From Archilochus colubris (taxonomy: Eukaryota > Chordata > Aves > Apodiformes > Trochilidae): DNA of 64,000 bases. The DNA lies in assembly GCA_023079485.1 (NCBI GenBank), contig CM041104.1, forward strand, positions 187,676 to 251,675. The letters are read 5' to 3'. Positions within the stretch are counted from its first letter, which is position 1, and each line of letters begins with the position of its first letter. Positions 30,857 to 41,396 of the stretch are shown in pieces. The notes under the pieces were generated by a model. It was not told the DNA's origin and did not search any database. It saw only the letters and a program-made list of their open reading frames with translations. Made by a program: the position numbers and the translations under genes.

Positions 30857-33800
30857 CTGTGGGGATGGGAAGCAGCTGTAAATACCACAATACTTGCCAA
30901 CCTCCCCCAGAAAAAGCAGGTTTTGCCTGTGGAGAACCTGCCTTCCCCCTGCCTGCTATGTACCTGAACATCACCCCGGCTCCTTTCTTGTGCAGACAGC
31001 AGAGGGGCTCACAGCTGCCAACACAGCAAGAACCCCTGGCCAGAGCCGCCATGCCAGCTCCTCTTGTCCCCATTTCCCCTCTGTCCCCATCCCCAGCTGC
31101 CCACCTTGCTCTCCAGGCAGCAGTGACATGTTCACATCCTGGGTGGGATGCACGAGTGGGGAGGCTCTGGGCTGTGAAAGGCCGGGGGGTGAGTCCTCTG
31201 TGGGGGCTTTGAAGGGGCTCTTGACGGGGCTGCAGACCCCTGAGCTGTCCTCGGGGCAGAGGAAGACATCGATGGGGCCCTGAGTGCTTCTCACCGAGAA
31301 CTGGAAAGCCTGGGAAAAGGGAGAGGAGTGAGACAAGGAGGTTCAGGAATGGCCAAGGAGCTGGGCCGGGCTTTGCTGTGGGTTCTGCAGACGTGGGGAG
31401 CAGAGGTTGGCCCCAACTCACCTCTGCTGGGTCTGAGACCTGCAGCTGGGTCTCTGGGGGAGCTTTGATGACCATCACCATTTGCTCTGAAGGGTCCACA
31501 ACGCTGCGGAGATCCTGGCAGGTGACATAGGCTGCGGTACGAGGGGTCAAGGAGCAGACACGGTGATGCTGCCACGAGAGAGCTGGCTGGGCAGCGGGAA
31601 GCCCTGCCTGCCACTGCTTCCCCCCACCCAGCCAGCCCCAGCCCCAGCCCTGCACCCAAGGATATTGCTGGTTGGCGGGGTCCTCGGTGAGCAGGCGCAG
31701 CTGCAGGGTGCAGGTCTGGATGAGCTCGTCCAGCTGCCGCTCGGCTGCCTGCAGCTCCCGCAGCTCCTTCTCCAGCAGCCGGTGCCGGCCTGGAGCCCCC
31801 ACGGTGGCCTGGCTGCCCCTGAGGAACACCGTGGCCATCAGAAGCCAAACCCTGGCTCCCTCTGCCCCACGGTGACTGTCCCCATGTGCTGCCCCCCCAC
31901 TTGGGCCAGGTTAAACCCCACCCCATCCCCAGGGAATTAGTGTTGTGGGGAGTTCCCCGTAGGGCACAGCCCCCGGGGTTCCCTCCTCAAGCCTGGACAC
32001 AGCCTCCTGCTCCCCAGCATGGCTTGGGGAGCCCAAGGGGAACTTGCAGCTGACACAGGGACACCAATGCTTGGGAGCCACCTGCACTCAAGCACAGCCC
32101 TTACTCAAGGCTGTTGCCCACATGAAAGGGAAGCCACCACTCAGCCCCTGAGCAGATGCCCTGGTGACACTGCTTTCAATTTCTCCATCCCAGCAAGACC
32201 CTGCTCCAACCCAAGCCTGGCCCAAACAGGTACCCCATCCCAAGGAACAGCCATCGACAGCCCCAGGAGTTTGGACCAGGGACATACAGCCACTGGATGT
32301 TGTTCTTGGACTTCTTGGTTATGAGCTGGATGCCCTCCAGGACATTGGTGATGTCGTAGATGCGTCTCTTCTGCACCTTCAGGACCTCGGCTGCCCAGTT
32401 GAGATCCACCACACCATCGGGTGACTGGCTCAGCAGCTCCAGGAAGCGCTTGGTGGTGAGGTTCAGAGAGGTTTCATAGCGGGACTTCTCCCCAGGAGAT
32501 TTTGCCCCTGTCAGTCATGAAGGACAACCATGATTTAGCCATAAGAGAAAGGCAGTGCTGCAGCTGAGGTCCCAAAATGCCCCTTCCCCCTGGCCCAATT
32601 CTTGCAGGTGGCTTGTGGACCAGGGCTGGCACTTCAAAGCCCATCTGCTTTCTCAGGACCATGCGGTGAGCTCCCCATATCCTCCGTGCTGCAAGGCCTG
32701 GCATGTGCACTGCTCAGTCGTGGCACCAAGGTGCCAGGCAGGATTCAAGGGAGAAATGATGGAGGGTCCAGGTGAGTCCCTCCGGGCTGCTGCACTGACT
32801 TCCTGCCGGCAGCTACAGCTCCATCCCACAGGGAGAGAGGGAGCTGGTGTGGTGCCCAGCAGAAGGGCAGGACAACTGTGCCACCAGCCCAAGGGGCCAG
32901 CAGCACGGGCTGGAGAGAGTGGCCACAAACAGCGGCTCCCAACTGAGATAAAGGAATGAGGGGAAGCAGCCAAGGAGGAGCCCAGAGGCTCAGAGCAGGG
33001 CTCGGTGGGGGTCAGGGGGAGCGGGGCTGGTACCTTTAGCGGGGTTCCTGGCCTTGCCCCGGCCCACCGGCAGGCTCTCTGCTATGTACTGGTGATCCGT
33101 CTCCAAGTTCAGCTTCCTCTTCACCTGCAAGGGTCGGGGCTGCTCAGCGGGACGGTCACCCCCGCGGCCCCACTGCCCTGGCGAGGGGGGAAGGGGGCTG
33201 CCAGGGACCCTCCGAGGGACTCCGCAGGGCGGCGGAGCAGGAACGTCCCCGTTCCCAGCAGGAAGGAGGGTGACGGGAGCAGCTCCCCGGCTGCCACACA
33301 TGTCAGCGGGGACACTGGGGGGCGGGGGGCACGCTTCAGGGAGCTCCCCGAAATAGGCGTGGGCCGCAGGAAGGGGAGGCAAAGCCCTGCCCGGCTCAGG
33401 CCTGCGGCTTCCGGAGCGGTGCTGGGGAAGGGCCGCGCTCGGCAGGTGTGCAGCGTGGCACGGCCTGGCAGGGCACGGGCAGCATGGCACAGAGCAGGGA
33501 ACGGTACAGCACGGCGTGGCACTGCACAGCCCGGGCTGGTACACAGCACAGCACGGTACGGACCCTGCCTAGACACGGCCCGGTATCGCACTGCTCGGTA
33601 TATGGCACAGCCTATGTAGCACGGCCCGGTATATAGCACGGTACGGCGCTGCCCAAGCCCGCAAGACGCCGGGTTCGGCAGCACACCCCCCCCCCCCTCC
33701 CCGGAGCCGTCCCCCTCCCCATCCCATTCCCGGGGGTTACCGGTGGTCGCCCCAGCGCAGGCCGTCTGGGCGCGTCTCCAGGGCGGGCGGGCTGCGGTGT

Positions 33801-33929
33801 GGCAAAAAGCAGGAGGTCGGTATCAGTGTGTCCACCTCCTGCCGGCTCCTCGGCGGCGGAGACGATGAGGAGATGCGGGGAAGCGCTGCCCAGCAGCGCC
33901 GCCAGCCCCGCCGCGCCGCCCACCGCCAT
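30627..33929 (-). CDS. E2F1: E2F1 transcription factor
   Basis: Seven exons join in frame: 33929-33741, 33124-33034, 32507-32288, 31818-31666, 31536-31422, 31309-31105, 30856-30627. They give 400 residues (human 437; the difference is mainly in the N-terminus and the acidic linker). A cyclin A-binding RxL motif, KRKLNL, is at 65-70. The winged-helix DNA-binding domain covers about 102-167 and contains RRIYD at 141-145. A leucine-rich DP-dimerisation helix covers about 178-215, and the marked box about 221-285. The C-terminal transactivation/RB-binding segment, starting [11 protein letters not shown], is at about 373-392. The protein ends TPLDF. From family knowledge, E2F1 pairs with DP1 in the nucleus, drives G1/S genes and is silenced by RB. 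Intron 4 is a U12-type AT-AC intron, without which the frame cannot be joined cleanly to the conserved AYVTCQDL. E2F2/E2F3 are excluded by sequence and neighbours. Confidence 0.96.
31105..31309 (-). CDS. E2F1: E2F1 coding exon 6
   Basis: Encodes residues 257-324, starting [20 protein letters not shown] (marked box end), followed by a Ser/Pro-rich linker. Acceptor tttcccag, donor gtgggc, phase 1. Confidence 0.93.
31422..31536 (-). CDS. E2F1: E2F1 coding exon 5
   Basis: Encodes residues 218-256, starting [10 protein letters not shown] and ending QVSDPAE: the first half of the marked box. Entered through the AC acceptor of the U12 intron. Donor gtgagt, phase 0. Confidence 0.9.
31537..31665 (-). 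other. E2F1: U12-type AT-AC intron of E2F1 (intron 4)
   Basis: A 129-bp intron that starts ATATCCTT (31665-31658), a perfect minor-spliceosome donor. It ends in AC (31538-31537). The sequence CTCCTTGAC (31554-31546) matches the U12 branch-point consensus, and its A at 31547 is 11 nt before the exon. It joins CA|C (His) in frame between the dimerisation helix and the marked box. E2F-family genes are known hosts of U12 introns. Confidence 0.9.
31666..31818 (-). CDS. E2F1: E2F1 coding exon 4
   Basis: Encodes residues 167-217, starting [10 protein letters not shown], then the heptad-like dimerisation helix [19 protein letters not shown]. It enters through a GT-AG acceptor (ttcctcag) and leaves through a U12 donor, ATATCCTT, after CA of a split codon. 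Confidence 0.9.
32288..32507 (-). CDS. E2F1: E2F1 coding exon 3 (DNA-binding domain)
   Basis: Encodes residues 94-166, almost the whole winged-helix domain with [20 protein letters not shown]. It is nearly identical to human E2F1. Acceptor ctgacag, donor gtatgt, ending in phase 2. Confidence 0.96.
33034..33124 (-). CDS. E2F1: E2F1 coding exon 2
   Basis: Encodes residues 64-93. [17 protein letters not shown] carries the cyclin-binding RxL motif, followed by a basic segment. Acceptor cccttgcag, donor gtacca, phase 1. Confidence 0.93.
33440..33660. repeat. Degenerate short-period repeat in E2F1 intron 1
   Basis: Recurring gcacggta / gcacggcccggtat motifs with roughly 15-25 bp spacing fill this part of E2F1 intron 1 (33125-33740). 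Copies are imperfect. A C12 run follows at 33686-33697. Confidence 0.6.
33741..33929 (-). CDS. E2F1: E2F1 coding exon 1
   Basis: Encodes residues 1-63, beginning [14 protein letters not shown] and including [10 protein letters not shown] and ALGRPP, matching the human exon 1 end. The ATG at 33929-33927 is in good context (gagccATGg). Donor gtaacc, phase 0. Confidence 0.92.
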
Positions 33930-34122
33930 GGCTCACATGGCCACCAGTACCGGTTCCAACATCGGGTCCGGTTCGGCGGGTAAAGCAATGACAGGGACAC
34001 GGCCCATGGCCGTTTAGCTCCGAACCCGCCGCCGTATTGTTCGGGCGCACCGCACCGCACCCCCCCCTTCCTCCTCCTTCTCCTTCCCCTCCCTCTTCCC
34101 TCCCCTGGCGCGCGCTCCTTTA

Positions 34123-34161
34123 CGCGCCAAATTCCTTTTTTGCCGCGAAAGCAGCGCCAAA
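34123..34161 (-). promoter_or_regulatory. E2F1: E2F-binding site cluster in E2F1 promoter
   Basis: Three sites on the - strand: TTTGGCGCG (34131-34123), TTTCGCGGCAAA (34150-34139) and TTTGGCGC (34161-34154). The order and spacing of the first two agree with the paired E2F elements I recall from the human E2F1 promoter. They lie about 195-230 bp upstream of the ATG. Confidence 0.85.
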
Positions 34162-34179
34162 CCTCCCCGCTGCCTTCTC

Positions 34180-34268
34180 ATTGGCTGAAGCCGGCGGCGG
34201 GAGGCGCGGAGGAAGCGGCTGATTGGTCAGCGCGGGTGAAGGGACGGGCGCTGCCGGACGCTGATTGG
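34180..34268 (-). promoter_or_regulatory. E2F1: Three CCAAT boxes (NF-Y) with 42-bp spacing
   Basis: ATTGG on + at 34180-34184, 34222-34226 and 34264-34268, so CCAAT in E2F1 orientation. The starts are exactly 42 bp apart, about four helical turns. The two upstream boxes share ctgattggt. The array sits just upstream of the E2F sites. Confidence 0.75.
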
Positions 34269-37200
34269 TGAGAAGCCAGAAGGGGGCGGTGGGACGGACG
34301 GCGGCTCCCCCCCCCCCTCCCCCCCAGCCCCATCCCACCGCCCCCGGGATCGCTCCGTGGGGTGATGCAGGGGTTTGGTCACAGCTGCTGCACCAGCTGC
34401 TTCATTCTCAAAGGCTGTAAGGGGGATGTTCCCCCCCTTCCTAATTCACGCGGGTGGTTTTCTGGGGGGAGCAGGCAGTGCTCTGCATCCCGCTCCTCAG
34501 TGCAACCGAGCTGGGAAAGGATAAGAGGGAAATGTGGTGGGATGACCGGAGAGGCTGATGTATCTGTGTTTCCCTGCCTGCACAGTGACACACTGTGCAA
34601 AAGAGTCATCAAGGGGTGCATTCGCTAAGAACCCCCTGGATGTTGCCCTCCCTGGTTTAGCTTTCACCCAGGTGCAGTTACTCACGGCCATCCAAGTTCT
34701 TCCCAGCAGGCTCAGGGCATGGCCATTGGCACTGTGAACCCAAAAGTCAGGTGAGGTGGCAGAGCAAAACCTGGAGCTCACTCAGAGTTTCACTTGGAAC
34801 AGAAAGGCTCAGGTACAGAAGGATGTGTTGAGAGGGGAAAAAAGAGTAATTCAAGATAACTCAAGTCATTCAACCTGACCTCAGTTTGGAGGTGTTAATT
34901 TGGCCTCTCGTGGGCCCAAGCTGGACACACTGGTGATACAGCAGCTCCAAAGCAGGAGGTTTTGTTTTACAGCTCCTCAGTACTCCCTGAGCAGAGGGAC
35001 ATCCCTTACCTCCTCACACAGGGACTGCTTCATCTCCACTACCACACCTGATTCCTCTTCAGCTATTTTCTCTGTAGTTCTTTGCTTGGAAGAGGCAGCA
35101 AAATCATCTACATGCATCTTTCTTTTCTGTTCATATCCTTATTTTGTTTAGCTGCTGTGCAAAGCAGGCTCAGACTCGTACCAGTGCCTTGTTCCTGCTC
35201 TGGGAGGTGGCCCTGCAGCGAGCTGCCTGCCCTAAAGAGGAGCTTTGGGGCAAGGAGCAGGCACCCAGACTGCAGCTGGGACTACACACATCAGCATGGC
35301 AGGTGCCAGCAAAGCTTCCTCCAGCTGACTTCTCTTTCAGCAGCAGCATGCTATGCCACTCCTGGGCATTTCTGATGGGATTCCATGGAGCAGCCTCCCC
35401 TCTATCACCCCAGGAATCCCCAGTGGGTCAGATGGACTCTTTGCCAGAGCCCCTCACCCTCCAACCCATTTCATGGTGGTTTGTGCTTCCTACAAACCTC
35501 CCAGTCTGGCCCCTGGTCTGAAGATATGGCCAACTAAGTGATCCAAACAGCTACAGCATAGGAAAGGTCACACTTCAGAAAAACAAACCAAAACATCCCA
35601 GGGTGCCAGGCCTCTTGTGTGTCTCTTTGCAGCCAGGATCCTTACCCAAGCCAGCTGGTAGCTACATCTGATGGTGTGGTCAAAGCAGCAGTGGCTATTG
35701 CCTCCAAGCTGGGAACATGAGGGTACAAGTTATGTGAAAAATGCACTCTGTGTATCACTTCTCTACGAACAGGACTGGTAATGTGTAGTAATTAAGCATC
35801 CCTTCAGATATTTTAGCTTAATAATGATGACAGTAAAAAAAAAAAAGACAAAAAATTAGGTTTTTATTATTATTACAGAAAGGACAGTAATATTCAAAGA
35901 GTGATTATACAGAAATCTTCAAATGAGTTTGGCAGAACTCTTGATGTCCTACATGGACTGCACAAGGAGTCAATTCAGAGTGTACAGATGTACTTCACCA
36001 ATTCACTGACCCCTCTTGCACATCTTTTAAGCTCAAGCCCAAGATATTCCTACAAGCATTCTGGTCAGCATTTTTACAAGTTACCTGAGTTTATGTTCTC
36101 ATTCTATGCTACCAGAAAATCAAGGGCTTGGATTAGACAGCAATTATGAACACAACATTTGTATCAAAAGCAAGGCTTTTATAGAGCTTTTCTTTTTCCC
36201 CCTCTCATCACCAGTTTCATAAGAAAATGAGACAGACAGAAATTCTTCTAAGAAAAAATGTGAAGTCCTCCAACAATCGGGTAGGAACACATAGGTTGAA
36301 AAGTCAAGATTAGCACCCCTAAAATATTAACAGTGGCAGACAGACATTTGCACTGCATGACGCCCTGTTTTCTCTCCTCCCTTATCTGCTGGATTTAAAA
36401 ACCAGCATCAGAAAACTGAACACCTTCTGCTGGAGTTGGCACAATCCAGGAAGACAAACACAACATGACAAATAGGAACCAGCACAAGGGTATTATCCAA
36501 AGGTCGTATTTGTGCTGATGCAGTGAAAATGAGTTGGAGCCATGGCAGGTCCTCCTGCGTGCAGGGACCTGCACAGGGTTCTGGTGGCTCCAGTAGCACC
36601 AGCCCTCCACACCAGCTCCCAACTGGCTGTAGAGCTTTGGGTGCACAGGGGACTCTCTGCTGTCACAAATGGTGGACACCAGGCTTCTGTTGGATTCAGC
36701 AGCCAGAGATCATGCTTGAACTTCTAACCCCACCCCCAGCCTGGTTTAAAGCAGAGCTTGGACAACTCTGCCAGGGCAAGGAAGTCTCCCAACACCAACA
36801 GCAAAGTTCCTCTGCAGCCTCTCCCTCCTGAGGCAGCTGTTGGAGCAGGGGTGGTGACTGCCCGGATGGATGGATGGATGGTGACCAGGATACTGCAAAC
36901 CCAGGTTCACACCTTCCATCAGCCACAGCCTCCACAATGCACTTCTCTAGGACCAGCACAAGTTCTTCTTTCCAAGAAACATCCTCCCCTTAACCGAAAG
37001 GATCAAATATGGTACAGCAAACCTCAGCTAAACCAAATGTCAAGCACCCATTTGATTTTCACTTTTGTTAAATAATGTAATTGGCCCGGAAATGGTTCTT
37101 CAGCAGCCCTGACAGGCAGCACCAGCACACAAGCTGTCCTCCTGAGAAGGGAAGCACAGTGGGTGTGCCAGGGCAGCATGCAACAGTAAATAACCCTCAG

Positions 37201-38417
37201 CCTGCTTTGTTCCTTCAAAAAATAAATGATTAATAGCTCAGTAGAGTCAGTCTGCTATTCAAGGCTTGCTGAAAACTTTTGATCAGTTGGATTCATTACC
37301 CTTTCAAACGGCCTCCAAAAGAGGCTTAAAATCTGAAGGAGCATCATTTTCAAATGAACATTTCAATTTTATCCAGGAATGCTGATTGCTGCCAAACTGA
37401 GCTAAGCACTGAGACACTGTTCCTCTTTGGAGGTACTCAGCATTCTCAGTCAGGTGCCAGGGAAGAAATAACAGGATAAAACACAATCCATGCAGACAAA
37501 CAAAACCATGCTCATCTTAAAATTTAAACCCTATCAGGGCTGGGGGAGGAAGTGCCATTTCTTTGTGATCCTTAAGCATTTGCCCGATTCACAGGTGGCT
37601 TCCCAACTGTCTCTTTATTTCTCTTAGTTTTAATGCTAATAAAAAAGGAACACAAACAGGGGGCTCAGCTTCCCACACAATGCACTGGGGGAGGGCAAAG
37701 AGTAACTTATGTATCCGAAAAGTCTGACTCAGACACATTACTTCTAGTTCACTTCCTTACTACACGCCTGCATTGTTCCAACACCTCAGCAGCATACGGG
37801 GCTGATCCCCAGCTATCTGGGCAACGGGGACAGCCATACAGACACTTAGTGCCCTTACAGAACTGTTCCAATTACTTCCCTGGGGAAAAAAGTGACTTGC
37901 TGCTTAACGTCCTTCCCCCCACAGCACAAAAACCAACTGTCTGCAACCCCCCAGCTCCTGGCTGCTGCTGAACAGGACCTGCACCAGGATGAGATGCACT
38001 TTGTCTTCCAGGGAGGGCAGCTGCCTGTGGGATCAGAGCTACAGATGGTTTGATGCTCAGACACAATTTGCTCTGGAAGCGAGGCTGGCCAGAGCCTCCC
38101 CAGGGAACAGAGGCACTGTGACCAGGAGTGATGGTGCCAGGCTGGCACTAAGAGCTTGCCACAGGCTTGTGGTTGCCACCTAGAGAGGACAGAGACACTA
38201 CGGTGGCATTAAAAGTTCAGCACAGGTCACTTGTCCTCCGCAGGGCCAGAGGAGCACTTCAGAAGCAGCCACATGGCTGCAGCATGTTCCCTTAAACATC
38301 TAAGGGAATCACAAGCCTTTATCAGAGAAAGGAATGCCAGCTGGAGCTTGAAAAAGTTAAAAACTTCTTAAATACACACAGCTCATGTAACAGCCTGCAT
38401 CAGTGAACAATCACAGG

Positions 38418-38692
38418 ACTGGAGGACATGGCCTGAAGTTGCACCAGGGGAGGGTTAGACCAGATCTGGGGAGGAATTTCTTTACTGAGAGAGTAGTCAG
38501 GCATTGGAATGGGCTGCCCAGGGAGGTGATGGAGTCACCATCCCTGGGAGTATTTAAAGACTGTAGATGAGGCACTTCAGGACATGCTCCAGTGGGTGAT
38601 ACAAATACTGATATTTTATTCAGGGGGAATGTTGACAGTTGGACACAGTGATCTTAAGAGGTCTTCTTACAATTCTGTGACTCAGTGATCTT
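38418..38692 (+). repeat. CR1 LINE 3' fragment
   Basis: A CR1 3' end with ggcattggaatgggctgccc, ggtgatggagtcaccatccc and the terminal ttctgtgactcagtgatctt, about 275 bases long. Confidence 0.85.
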
Positions 38693-39889
38693 TTCCTAAG
38701 ATAATTATACATGGTCAAGGATTTACAAGACTAATAGCTCTAGGGAGAAATTCTCAGTCCATGTCTGTCAGGTTCTAGAGGGGTTTTCTGAAATCTGCAA
38801 TACTTGCAGAATATTAACATTCTTTTTTAGGAAAACATTGAGGCTTTGGACATAGTGTGTGCACTTGCACCATGTCAGGTAACCAGCAGTAGTGCAAACA
38901 AAATGTTTATAAAGAAATCAGACCTCACCTATAGCTTCAATATTTTTTTCCCAACTTGAATCTTTAGGCTTATCTTCATCAAACAAAATATTTAACTATT
39001 AAGAAACAAACCCCATTCCTAACTTCCATTGCTTTCCTGGGGTCTATCTGAATAAATATGGACTGGTGTGTTCAAATTCAAGAATCCAGCACAGACCACA
39101 ACAGCAGTTCCAGGTGCTGTGGACAGCTACCAGAGCAAAGCAGTATTTTGTGTTTTGGGCAGCACAGATGAGCACATCATGGTTTCCATGGGATGGGCCC
39201 AAAGAAACTTTGGCCCCTATGCAGCAAGATCGCACAGTGCATGGAGTTGGACTCAGCATTAGATTCAGTCCAAGAGCCAGCAGACTGTTCCTACCTGACA
39301 CAAGACACCCCAAACATTCCTCAGTCTCAAACATCCCAGAAACAGACAGAGAACCCTCCCCGTGGGGAGGGGAACACTTCACTTTCTCTCTTACTGACAT
39401 AGACTGGAAAAATGAAGAGCAAAGAAACACTCAGAATATGCATAACAGTAATAAAAAAGCTTAGAGGGACAAGGAAAAATTACTTGAGAAGAAATCTGAG
39501 AATTTTTTTTTAACTGAGAAGCTGCATGTACTTAGATGCACTGTTTCAGTTGTACCACTAAATATGACAAACTACTAGATCCTGCAGTGTAAAGATGCTG
39601 CAAAAGATGACACAGAACAGCATCAGCAAGATTATGAAACGACAAGGTCAGGATGGAGAAGCAGATGGGTACAGGGAGAGCTCAGCTTTTTAAAATGAGA
39701 GATATAAGAGGTACAAATAAACCAGTCCTGAGTCAGACAAAAGGGAAGGGTTAGCACAGGGTGCTTAATGACTCTCTTACCACACCACCACATAAAACCA
39801 GTTTGTCAAGAACTATTTGAATGTACATGTGAACATTGTAGTGTAGTGAATGTACATGGCAGTGTTGGTGCTCTGTACCACTACCAGTT

Positions 39890-39949
39890 TCATAGAATCC
39901 TTGGGGTTGGAAGGGACCTCGAAAGATCATCTAGTCCAACCCCCCCAGT
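39890..39949 (-). repeat. CR1 LINE 3' terminal stub
   Basis: A 60-bp inverted CR1 3' end: catagaatcc, then ggttggaagggacct, then tctagtccaacccc. The T20 run 45 bp further on is a separate simple repeat. Confidence 0.8.
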
Positions 39950-40724
39950 TTGATATTATTAGTTTAAAAGCAGGGTGGGGTTTTTTGTTGTTGGTTTTTT
40001 TTTTTTTTTTTTTTCTCTTTCTCAGCTATCTGGTCAATCTGATGTTACAGCCCAGTGTGTGCAGCACAGCTCCTGGTGCTCAGCAGTGTAGCTTGAAGAG
40101 GAAGATTCACTTGTAAATTCCTCTGTGGGCTCAACCTGGCTCAGCAACAAGTCTGCTCGAACCAGAGGCACACTCACATTTGATCACAGCTACCACATGC
40201 CACTGCTGTGGAGGGCAGATTCTGGGCCTGGAAAAACCCAGGTGTTTATCTTCCACCAAAATAAAAGTGCTTGCTAAAAGCCTTGCTTGCTCCTACGTGT
40301 AAAGCACATGGTATCTCAGGGTGTGCCCTGCACCTCAGCCTGGCTTCAAAGCAGCCTAAGTTGAATAAGTAGTGTTGGTATTTAGTTCAAGCAGCTTTAA
40401 AAAACATTACAAGTAAGTTTAAAATAATCACAGGGGATTCATTAGTACTCTGCAAAGGGGTAGATTCAGACCAAGCACATGAAAGCAAAACCAGTCCTCC
40501 TGAGCCTCATTTACCAGGCTTGTACCAGTTGAATTTAACAGTTTTTGTCTCCCTGAGGGAAAACTGCAGAGAAACTCAAGAAGCACACGACTTGTAGTAG
40601 CTTAAACAAGACTTCCAGTCACCCACAGAAACCAAGAAGGTATGTCCTGCCTTCAGACCTGAGCAGGCCCCCACTCCCATCACACCACAGTGAGCACAGA
40701 AAAATGTTTCTGGCTTCCAAGAAT

Positions 40725-41132
40725 TCAGACAGTCCCTAGAACTTTTATTTTTTTCTTTTTTCTCCATTATTACACATACTCCCCACTTGCTGTCAGGCTG
40801 TCATTTTGTAAGTATATTTAGTTTCTTTAAAAAATTTAAAGCATATGCTTGTAGGGAAATTAAGGCCTCTTTTAAGAAGGACTTATTTTAACTGAAGATT
40901 CCTATGGTATTTTATCCTCACCGAGGACAGCACTAAGTCCCCATGAGGTATTCACTTGCTCTGAACAGAGCCAAAAGACTCACCAGACCATTCTGGCCAG
41001 GACACAAGAAGCAACAGTGCTTGACAGATGTTAATTTAAAAGCAAAATCACCAGTCAAGAGCAACAGAGTAACCTTTTCCCTTAGCTGCTGGAAGGCACC
41101 ATCCCAATTAAGGGTGTTTTACAAGGAAGCAC
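40725..41132 (-). other. PXMP4: PXMP4 3'UTR (minimal)
   Basis: From the TAG stop to the first AATAAA-type signal. AT-rich and without introns or known repeats. Confidence 0.5.
40744..40749 (-). terminator. PXMP4: PXMP4 poly(A) signal (first candidate)
   Basis: TTTATT on + (AATAAA on -), 384 bases past the PXMP4 stop. A GT-rich stretch follows in transcript direction (about 40690-40670). Later hexamers further down may serve longer isoforms. Confidence 0.5.
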
Positions 41133-41396
41133 CTACTTGCTGTCTGTCCTTTTGTTGTAAATGAGGAAGTCAGACATGTCGTGCCAGACATCACTGTCAT
41201 CGTACAGGTAGGTCATGGAGGACTGCAGAGAAGGCTGCAGAGTGTGCCTGTGGCACTCAAAGAGCCAGAGAACTGTGCCCCAGATCAGAGCAGCAACGAG
41301 GGGGAAGGGATCCTGCTTTGGCTGGGGGATGTATCCCTTCTGCACCGCCAGCCGGGACAGCCCGAAGAGGATCCGGGAGAGCAGGTACATGATGAT
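41133..41396 (-). CDS. PXMP4: PXMP4 coding exon 4 (terminal)
   Basis: Encodes residues 127-213, starting [20 protein letters not shown] and ending YNKRTDSK, stop TAG at 41135-41133. Acceptor tccctgcag. It carries the C-terminal membrane segment and tail. Confidence 0.95.
   Translation of the reverse strand: MIMYLLSRILFGLSRLAVQKGYIPQPKQDPFPLVAALIWGTVLWLFECHRHTLQPSLQSSMTYLYDDSDVWHDMSDFLIYNKRTDSK

Larger units (their letters stand above)
33930..34330 (-). promoter_or_regulatory. E2F1: E2F1 promoter (CpG-rich)
   Basis: Immediately upstream of the E2F1 start codon. Reading in gene orientation it has a G-rich stretch (C runs on + at 34307-34325), three CCAAT boxes 42 bp apart, a cluster of three E2F sites, then the leader. 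No TATA box is seen. The layout agrees with autoregulation by E2F/RB known for mammalian E2F1. Confidence 0.8.
34331..40724. other. E2F1-PXMP4 intergenic region
   Basis: About 6.4 kb without a gene I can support. It contains two CR1 fragments (38418-38692, 39890-39949), a T20 run at 39995-40014, an A-rich stretch near 35827-35856 and a short GGAT tract at about 36864-36880. Part of it could be a longer PXMP4 3'UTR isoform, since further AATAAA hexamers on - occur at 38615-38620 and about 37615. Confidence 0.55.

Noticed and set aside
30627..31838. A 403-codon open frame on the - strand
   Set aside because: It reads E2F1 exons 4, 5 and 7 through the intervening introns by chance. Splice sites and homology show exons 31818-31666, 31536-31422 and 30856-30627, while exon 6 is in another frame.
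39995..40014. T20 run beside a CR1 stub, possible inverted processed-pseudogene tail
   Set aside because: No coding or structured RNA similarity is visible on the side where a retrocopy body should lie, and no target-site duplication was found.
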